DNA from: Oxytricha trifallax
Lineage: Eukaryota > Ciliophora > Spirotrichea > Sporadotrichida > Oxytrichidae
Direction of reading: 5' to 3'
Assembly: GCA_000711775.1 (NCBI GenBank)
Contig: ARYC01003232.1
Coordinates: forward strand, 1-64,000
Length of the DNA: 64,000 bases
The position numbers and the translations under genes are program-made. The notes beneath the pieces are model-generated. The model saw nothing but the letters and a program-made list of their open reading frames with translations. It made no database searches and was not told the DNA's origin. Below are positions 57,254 through 64,000 of the stretch, piece by piece (position 1 is the stretch's first letter; every line of letters starts with the position of its first letter).

Positions 57254-57476
57254 TTGAAAGTATTGATATTGATTTGATTTCAATTTCATTAATTTTTTTC
57301 ACTAAATTTATTTTAATTCAAAAATGATCTTTCGGAATAAGAATGGAGAATCGATATAATTAATTGAATTTCTAGCTGAAAATAAGTAAATTTGTGTATG
57401 ATTTTGGAATGAGAGAAAGTTAAAATTATAATTGCGAATATCTATGATAAATTTAAATTAATTTTTTGAGTCTGAT
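57254..57476. other. AT-rich spacer
   Basis: Nothing recognised. Confidence 0.5.
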
Positions 57477-58020
57477 TGCAGGAAGTTTGCTGCATAGGGA
57501 GGAGAAGGAAGAAAACTTAAGCTAATCACAATAAAAAAGAGAATCTGATTGAAATTATGGTTTGACTAAGTACTATGCCAATTTTATAGTTAAATTTTTA
57601 ATTTATTTAGATAATAGGTAGAATTTTTTAAATATAAATCTTTAAATATGTTTACTGATAATACTATTGATTTTCAATTTATTATGAATAAATTCTTGAT
57701 TTTATAGAGTAAATTCTTTAAATTAATATTTAAATGAGAATATAATTTAAGTCTTATAACTGTATAACAATAGTACATAGGCTCCAGGAACTACTTTAAT
57801 GAGAAATAAAAAAAAGAGTTAATTGATAGAGATCTTAAAAAAGTGAATCCCTTCGTAAAAATTTAATCAAATGTTAAGGGCTACATATCGAGGAGTCACA
57901 CTTACGACTTATGAGGAGAATAAATCACTCAGATATTCAAAATAGGAAAGCTTAAAATCAATTAAGAAAAAATATAATTATCCTCGTGCAAATTAATTTT
58001 TTTAAATAATAATAATAAGA
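57477..58020 (+). CDS. Unidentified coding remnant with two in-frame TGAs
   Basis: One plus-strand frame keeps protein-like ends: IAGSLLHREEKEENLSQSQ at the start and KFNQMLRATYRGVTLTTYEE, NKSLRYSKQESLKSIKKKY at the end. A hydrophobic AT-rich middle and TGAs near 57566 and 57841 interrupt it. It may be the tail of the gene at 55690-57253 or a separate decayed gene. Confidence 0.3.
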
Positions 58021-58232
58021 ATAGGTTCAGAGTAAAAAGAGGGATATAAAGCATAAAATAGGATATACGACACTAATTTGCATTATAGGTAAGATATTTT
58101 TAAAATTTCATCAATTCTTGAGATAAAAAGGTTATTTTAAGTATGATTTGCTTCCAGTTAATAATGTACCTAGAGCGTCAATTAGTATTTATAAGTATTT
58201 ATTAAATTAAATAATAACTTAATAGTACCATG

Positions 58233-59460
58233 ATGATTTTCAAAAATAATGACGGATTAAATATCATCTTGTGGAATATGGATTGGTCTTCATTAAAATC
58301 TATAAGTTCACTACTGAATATGATGCAAAAACAATAACCTAATGCAATGTGCCTTTAGGATGCTAGAAATACTAAAGTTCATTTCTAAGGCTAAAACATG
58401 TATGCCCCTGAAATCAAAACATTAGATGGCCATAGAACCATCATTCTTGTCAAATCCCATCACGGCAGAGTTGAATTCCTAAATTCAGTACCTCTCTCAC
58501 TTGACCTTAACTTAGCTGACATTTTCATAAAAAACTCTAATCTCTACATATCTAATCTCTTAATAAAATATAAAAAAAATTTATAGAAGTAATAGCGAAG
58601 AAAATCAATCATCTAAAATATATAGTGGCTGGTAATATTAATTACCCGGCCAAAAATTACTAATCCCCAATTTACTATCCAAAAATTGTGTAATTTCCCA
58701 AACAGCAACATACATAAAGAATCAAGACATTTAAGTTACTCTAGGTCGCAAATTTCCCATTCTCATCTGACCATTTTGCAAATTTTAAAAGTTTTTAAAT
58801 TCTAAAAACCAGCATTAAAAATAAAATGCGTTATATATTAACTTGCAGATTCACCTCTGATTAGAACAAGATTGGTCATCACAACAAAAGTATTAAATCA
58901 TAAGTCAAAACTTAAAAAAAACCAGCAAAACGCAACATAAAATACAGTGAGATAATTAAAGACCTTAAAATAAAAGGTAATGTTTATAAGCCACCAAGTT
59001 TATAGAAAAAGTTATTGGGGCCAAACCAGCAAAAATAATAACACAACTTGCGGAACATATAGTTGAATAATCCAAAATTAAAGCTAAATAATCTTAGAAC
59101 TCAAAATTCTGGATGCTACTATTCACTTTGTAAAAAGAAAAACCATTAAAAAATCCTATAAACTAATTCCAAATGAGTACGTCTTAATATATATATATAC
59201 TATAAGAAATACATTTCTTATTTATTCCTTACGAAACTTTCCTAACGATAAAGCTTTAGGCCCAAACAATCAGATTCCTTAGGTAAAAACAAAATGCACT
59301 TCCATTTGCTATCCTATATTGAAGATTGGATCAACAAGAAGGATAAACTTCCACCATGGATGAATGTGTGTAATATAATGCTACTGTCAAAAACTTTCTC
59401 CAACAATTTAAAAAAAAATCAAAGACAAATAGCTATGTTTTTAGCTTCCAGAAAATCAAA
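58233..59460 (+). CDS. LINE ORF2: APE endonuclease and partial reverse transcriptase
   Basis: ATG at 58233. The endonuclease opens with GLNIILWNMDWSSL, then QPNAMCLQDARNTKVHF (the catalytic-Glu region, here QDAR), HRTIILVKSHHGRVEF, and VAGNINYP (usually GDFN). It closes with SSDHFANF, the SDH catalytic motif, near 58770. A frame change lies near 58590. Near 59245-59275 DKALGPNNQIP matches the NKAPGPDGI motif that begins the reverse-transcriptase domain, and the reading soon ends. Replacement of D by N in the GDFN motif and loss of RT show that it is inactive. Gln codons TAA/TAG are used throughout. Confidence 0.85.
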
Positions 59461-59575
59461 TAAAGCTACTTGAACGAGACTTGAATTATTAATTAAAAAG
59501 GGCTTAACCCTTATATATTGACAAATATTTTAGATTGAGGGTCCCCAGAGATCTCAATTTAATTACATTATTATT
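58233..59575 (+). mobile_element. LINE fragment with endonuclease, start of RT and shared 3' tail (copy 4)
   Basis: It contains an APE-type endonuclease, the first motif of a reverse transcriptase, and then the shared 3' tail (AAAGGGCTTAACCCTTATAT at about 59499, GGGTCCCCAGAGATCTCAAT at about 59540). The bulk of the reverse transcriptase is missing between about 59480 and the tail, so the element is internally deleted. An ATT-rich tail follows. This copy links the 3' tail to a true non-LTR retrotransposon. Confidence 0.85.
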
Positions 59576-60079
59576 ATAAGTATTAATTAGTAATGACTAA
59601 GAATATCATTTTAATAAATACACATTAAAAATTCGAATAAATATAGGTAAGTAAAGAATAAATCAAGGAAATTAATTTATTTAGGTTAAAATGTTTTTAT
59701 TCATTTATATTTATTAAATTTAGTACTTTAATTCGTACCAAACATAACTGATACAAATAACACTAAGTTGTTTTCTACTTTTAGCTTGGAATAGAGGAGG
59801 AAATAAATGTTCACTTTTTAAAATCTTTTATAAGATTTAAAAATAAGTCCCTAAAGCTGTGAGGATACGGCAGTTTTATTTAATATTAAATTTCAAGAAA
59901 TAAAGATATATTTAAAATATTTTTAGATACAAAGCTTTGCACTTGTTTTAATTTAATAATAATATTATTATTAAATTTCCCTTTCAATCACCCTATAGTA
60001 ATATTATCATTTTTATTGTACACATATCAATTAATTATTAATTATTACTTCTATAGTAATGCTTAAGAATGGGGCATAA
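59576..60079. other. AT-rich stretch, nothing recognised
   Basis: ATT/TTA-rich sequence follows the LINE tail; no gene seen. Confidence 0.5.
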
Positions 60080-60960
60080 TACGAGAGTTTATAGTTAAGG
60101 GAGACAGAAATTAGTGATGGAAGTGGAGTTTAGATTTTGTCAGAAGGCTGTCGATATGAAGGTATTGGAGGAAAAAAGAGCTAATTGCAATTTCGTTCAA
60201 TCCATGATGATGGAAATATCTCTATGAGGATAAGTTAAATAAAACGAAAGTATCATCACATATATTGATTTAGGTAGGAAGGCTCTAAAAAAGGGATAAA
60301 CTAAATGGCTATGGTAGAAGTATAACCTGACGGGGCTGCTTTTTTTTCGAGAAAGACTATATTGTTAGTAGGAAAACAAAGTGAGGGCGTGTTCACTTGG
60401 TAGATGGAAGCACATCAATAAGAATTTTCTAAAAAATGACTTTCATGAAAACGTAGTGTACAAATGGGCCGACGTGAGATTATATTAATGCATTTGGCAA
60501 AATAATAATGTGCATGACTATGGTATACTTACTTGGACCTAGCCAGATGATAGAAGATACGAAGGAGAGTATAGTGATGATAAAGGCTTATAATTATTTT
60601 TAAGAATTAAGATAAGTGCTAATGGAAATAGATCGAAAATTACGTATAACTAGCATAAAATTAAATGATCATAACTTGATTGGTTTATTTTATAGGGATA
60701 ATTATTCAAGTCAATGGTTTTAATAACTAGCCTTAATATAGACAATTACGCAAATAGTTATTAGATTCTTAATTTATTTCCATTATCACTCTACCATAAT
60801 TCTTTTTATAAATAATTGGATTTAAAGAAGAAAGGATAAGGAACATTTTAGCGAAGTGATGAACTTCGGTGAGTAGGAGGATGGACAAATAGAAAATAGC
60901 ATGGCAATGTCAAGTATATCAGTGCTAATGGACATTATTTAAGGAATCCACTTGATTTTG
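60080..60960 (+). CDS. MORN-repeat protein fragment(s), broken by AT-rich inserts
   Basis: Several MORN repeats are recognisable on the plus strand, in different frames: EGCRYEGIGGKK (near 60150), GVFTWQMEAH (near 60390), NDFHENVVYKWADVRLYQ (near 60450), HDYGILTWTQPDDRRYEGEY and SDDKG (near 60520), and WTNRKQHGNVKYISANGHY (near 60890). MORN repeats are beta-hairpin scaffolds found on PIP5-kinases and cytoskeletal proteins in ciliates. The coding islands are GC-richer and are separated by AT-rich stretches (about 60240-60380 and 60600-60820) that look like IESs. The order of repeats is natural, so the locus appears unscrambled. Some G-to-A-like losses (HG to HE/HD) suggest decay. Confidence 0.7.
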
Positions 60961-61404
60961 GTAAATTAAATTAAAATTAATTAAATATTAATTACCTTCA
61001 GTTATATTTAGGGAAATGTATAAAAAAACCCGGCTTAATTATACTATTTGGAGAGCACATTAATAATATGCGAGAATAATTATATCTTATCTCTCAATCA
61101 TGAAAAGCCACTTTTACTGTTAATTTGTTTTTTTTGGGAATTAGCTCAAAATCTAAAGATCTCGTTTTTTAGGAATATTTCGAGAAGCTAGGTCTTGCGA
61201 AAATTTACCGTAGAATCTAATTATATTTAAATTTTATGTGAAACTTTGGAATTGAAAACTATCCTAATTTTAATATTTAATTAATTTAATTAAATTTCCC
61301 AAAGTTTTTTGCATTTCTAAATAAAAAAGTATAAAACTTATTATTACTTTTAATAGTGCATAACTCATTAATTTCTCTCATATTATCAAAACTTATTAGT
61401 AATA
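60961..61404. other. AT-rich stretch, nothing recognised
   Basis: No supported feature. Confidence 0.5.
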
Positions 61405-61823
61405 TTGTAGGAATACATTCAAATTTGGGAAATTAATTTAAATTAAATAAATAATTAATTAAATTATTGGCAGTTAAAGTTGCCCAAATTTGAACGAACT
61501 TGGGCTCATTTGATAGAGAATTCAAAATTAGCAGGACTTTAATATTGGTGGTACTATTATTTTATTGCATCCCTGGAGAGAGATTACTTGAGTTTAATGT
61601 GAGGGTATAATTTAATGAATTAAGAGGAGTTTAATTAAACTCAAGTTATTTCTGTCCAGGGATGCAATAAAATAGTATCGCCAATAATAAAGTCCAGCTA
61701 ATTTTAAATTCTCTATCAAATGAGCCCAAGATCATTTAAATTGGCCAACTTTAACTGCCAATATTTTGATTTATTATTAATTAAAATATAATTAATTTCA
61801 CAATTTCGAATATATTCCTACAA
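61405..61823. mobile_element. Palindromic MITE, copy 4
   Basis: 419 bp. TTGTAGGAATACATTCAAAT at the left and an inverse end TTCGAATATATTCCTACAA at the right are flanked by TA. The arms match copies 1-3, with more mismatches than copy 3. Confidence 0.9.
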
Positions 61824-63004
61824 TATATAAATTTTAAGAAGGAAGAGTTGAATATTGGTAAACGAGTGAAATGGATAGGAAAGGTAGGTAGGTAACTAAG
61901 AATAATTAATGGTTAAAATGAAAGAGATTACATGAATCTCATGGATTGAAAGAGATAAACAAGAGAGGGAATGTTGATATCGATTAAGCTTTTAAACTGA
62001 AAAAATTTGATTGATATTAATCTAATTTTATTAATTTGGTAAAATTTTATATCAATATTACAACAATTGAGATTTTCAGGATAATCTTAATATTCATTTA
62101 TACATTTTGTATGCTACCAGAAGCACTATAAATTATTCTTTATGCTCAAACTTCATTCAAATGCAATTAAATTTAACCATTTTCAAGAAAAATTAAAAAT
62201 TAAATTAATATAAATATTAAATTTACTATTAATTTGACTAAACCTCTATCATCTATTTATTATAAAAGCAATCTTATCAAATAAAGGTGCGTCAATCTAT
62301 AAATAAAATATAAAGCTTACTAATTAATAATGCTAAATGTATAAATCTAAACTTATTAATATGAGCTAAATTTATTGAACCATACGCATCCCTTCAAACT
62401 AAAAATCATGAACATTTATTTATTTGAATTTACTGTTGTAACTATTATAAGTTTTTATTCATCCTTTAGAGCTATTTTCCATTGAATTATTCTCAATGAT
62501 ATTAATGTAATTTAATTACAGCACTTACTAAAATTAATCAACACAATAAATTGTAAAAGAATCGATGAATGAGAGAAAAACTATAGATGGTGAATAAATT
62601 AATTTTACAGCAACTTTACTTGATCATCTTAATTGTTGATAGGAAGTAAATCGAAGAATAAGGTTCTTTAATTTTGTCAATTAACAACTCGGTTTTGGCA
62701 TAACTGACGTTAGATTAAAGTATTTACTTCTAAAGATAAAAATGTAATAAAATTTAATATATTTTCTATAATTTCTCAAAGCCATAGATATTCTGCAAAT
62801 TTACAACAAAATTTCTAATAATGCACAAATCTGAGTTCTGAAAAATTAAATAAAATGATAATAAAACAGTCTAAAATTTACTAAATATAATAAAAAATGT
62901 AATTCGATTCAAATTTCATGCAATGTTAAAATTTTTTGTGTAATTCTATCATCCTAAAGGATTTACTAAAAAATATCTAAATATTAATTAAAAATATTAA
63001 TAAA
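61824..63004. other. AT-rich stretch, nothing recognised
   Basis: No coding island or long repeat was seen. Confidence 0.5.
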
Positions 63005-63240
63005 CAGGCCATCGTGGTCATAGTCACTGCCAACACGAGGGGGTGACCACGTAACTTATTAGTTGAAAGTGGAAAAGTGAGCAAGGTCACTGCTCTATTT
63101 TATATTAATTCAATTAATTAACACTGAAATCATGCATTTTCTAGTGCTTCTCGTGGTCACCCTGATTATGTTTTGTCATGGTCATGACTTCCTAGAGGAC
63201 ATTTTCCATTGGACCACTTTAACACCCATGAAAATCAATT
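63005..63240. other. GC-rich island with repeated CGTGGTCA motif
   Basis: CGTGGTCA occurs at 63013, inverted (TGACCACG) at 63044-63051, and again as CGTGGTCA at 63152 and TGGTCATGAC near 63178. The minus strand could code for VLQEVMTMTKHNQGDHEKHQ (from about 63210) and TWSPPRVGSDYDHDGLF (from about 63055), so it may instead be small MDSs. Its nature is unresolved. Confidence 0.35.
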
Positions 63241-63322
63241 TAGGATCTAAATTTTATTGACAGACTATATCATATCTAGCAAGATATAAATATTTTAACT
63301 TAATAAATAAAATTAAAAAATT

Positions 63323-63820
63323 TCATCCATTTTTCTCCCTATATTCATTGCCAACGTGAACTGTATACTACCTGTTAAGGTTTGATCTAGTGAAAATATC
63401 TAATCTTTACTGCCATTTGAAAAATTAATCGATATTAAACCAAAATTCTTTTGTTTAATTGAGTGAATTGTTCTAATAAAATTCACAAGAAATTTTATCT
63501 AATTCTTCTTAGTTTATATTTCCCTTTCCATCAATGAGACAATACTCTTTAGAGCAGTTGGGAATCAAGCTGTTGATTATTTTTCTTTTAGCAGTTAGTT
63601 TGCCTAATTATAGAATTTTTGTAAAAACATAGCCATTATCTACTGGGTAATTTATGCCTTCTTTTTTTGTTGTGTTGTAAAGTGTCCAATAAAATATAAC
63701 TCCATACTGTTATACCAATACTATAGGAATCTTTCTAAGTCTATGATTTGGTAAATATGAATAAGAGTGAGATTTTTATCCTTTCCTTGGAAAATCTTCA
63801 ATAACTAAAAGAAATAGAGA
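63323..63820 (-). CDS. Unidentified protein with an EF-hand-like loop
   Basis: About 165 codons on the minus strand are open without TGA, to the stop at 63325-63323. Composition is normal for protein: FPRKGQKSHSYSYLPNHRLR, GVIFYWTLYNTTKKEGINYP, VDNGYVFTKILQLGKLTAKR, NSLIPNCSKEYCLIDGKGNI, NQEELDKISCEFYQNNS. The stretch DGKGNINQEEL resembles the later part of an EF-hand loop, but the first acidic position reads Leu-Ile-Asp, so calcium binding is uncertain. The upstream end is not defined (in-frame TGA near 63822), so a further segment is expected. No family is assigned. Confidence 0.5.
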
Positions 63821-64000
63821 TCATAGTGCTTTGAGCATAGTTTTGTTTTATTATCCCAAAAATAATCATTTCTAACATCCCCTCGTAATTTTATAAGCAA
63901 AGATTTGCTCATTCTCTGCAAATAATAATCTTATTATTCTTTGCAAATGTAACCTCATTTATCTTCATATAGTATTATTGAATCATTAACTCTTTTAAAT
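63821..64000. other. AT-rich edge of the window
   Basis: Nothing recognised. Confidence 0.5.

Noticed and set aside
1-64000. tRNA, rRNA or snRNA genes
   Set aside because: I looked for T-loop and anticodon-arm patterns and for conserved rRNA blocks and saw none I could support. A covariance-model search would settle it.
1-64000. Bacterial or organellar origin
   Set aside because: TAA/TAG as glutamine, the telomere-tipped TBE end and LINE endonuclease sequence all point to a hypotrich ciliate nucleus.

Overview
The window reads as germline (micronuclear) DNA of a hypotrich ciliate of the Oxytricha/Stylonychia type. Three sequence observations point there. (1) Recognisable protein sequences are only continuous if TAA and TAG are read as glutamine and TGA as the sole stop. 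(2) The transposon end at 1107-1123 is G4T4G4T4G, the hypotrich telomere repeat that caps TBE transposons. (3) The DNA is very AT-rich, with short GC-richer islands of coding sequence on both strands, as expected for macronuclear-destined segments (MDSs) separated by internal eliminated sequences (IESs). A caution applies throughout: with one stop codon in such AT-rich DNA, open frames of 60-200 codons arise by chance, so entries supported only by an open frame carry low confidence.

Layout. 1-1123 is the end of a TBE element (transposase on the minus strand) that directly abuts an EF-hand coding segment (1124-1510). 2293-8456 holds scattered MDS-like islands, mostly minus strand, including a MORN-like segment and a small gene with a candidate IES. 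8488-12497 is a TBE-related transposon (copy C), followed by another MDS patch. 13-16.5 kb is nearly empty. 16585-19194 and 19422-20645 are two different terminal-inverted-repeat elements with clear 8-bp and 6-bp target duplications; the first contains a 412-bp MITE. 21.1-29.4 kb has decayed or IES-split genes (a membrane protein, a P4-ATPase fragment, a coiled-coil protein and others), an 810-bp palindrome and an inverted pair of related gene fragments. 30.7-34.7 kb is TBE-related copy E.

36.0-38.4 kb has two convergent LINE-like tails, followed by a Q-rich coiled-coil gene. 39920-40697 is an inverted-repeat element. 40799-45103 is TBE copy B, with a MITE inserted in it. 46283-46698 is another MITE next to an unidentified gene. 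49.8-51.4 kb is a LINE-like ORF with the shared 3' tail. 51.9-55.6 kb is TBE-related copy D. 55.7-58.0 kb is a long weak gene. 58.2-59.6 kb is a 3'-tailed LINE piece with endonuclease and the start of a reverse transcriptase. 60.1-61.0 kb is a MORN-repeat gene fragment, followed by a fourth MITE and, near the right edge, a minus-strand ORF with an EF-hand-like loop.

How the parts relate. The better preserved TBE-type copies share one plan: a DDE transposase, then an opposed 22-kDa-type ORF, then a zinc-finger/kinase-like ORF in the transposase direction. The kinase-like ORFs lack the catalytic aspartate where it can be seen. Many other units are long palindromes or inverted-repeat elements without an enzyme of their own. 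Host coding pieces lie between and inside them and would need developmental DNA elimination to become continuous genes.
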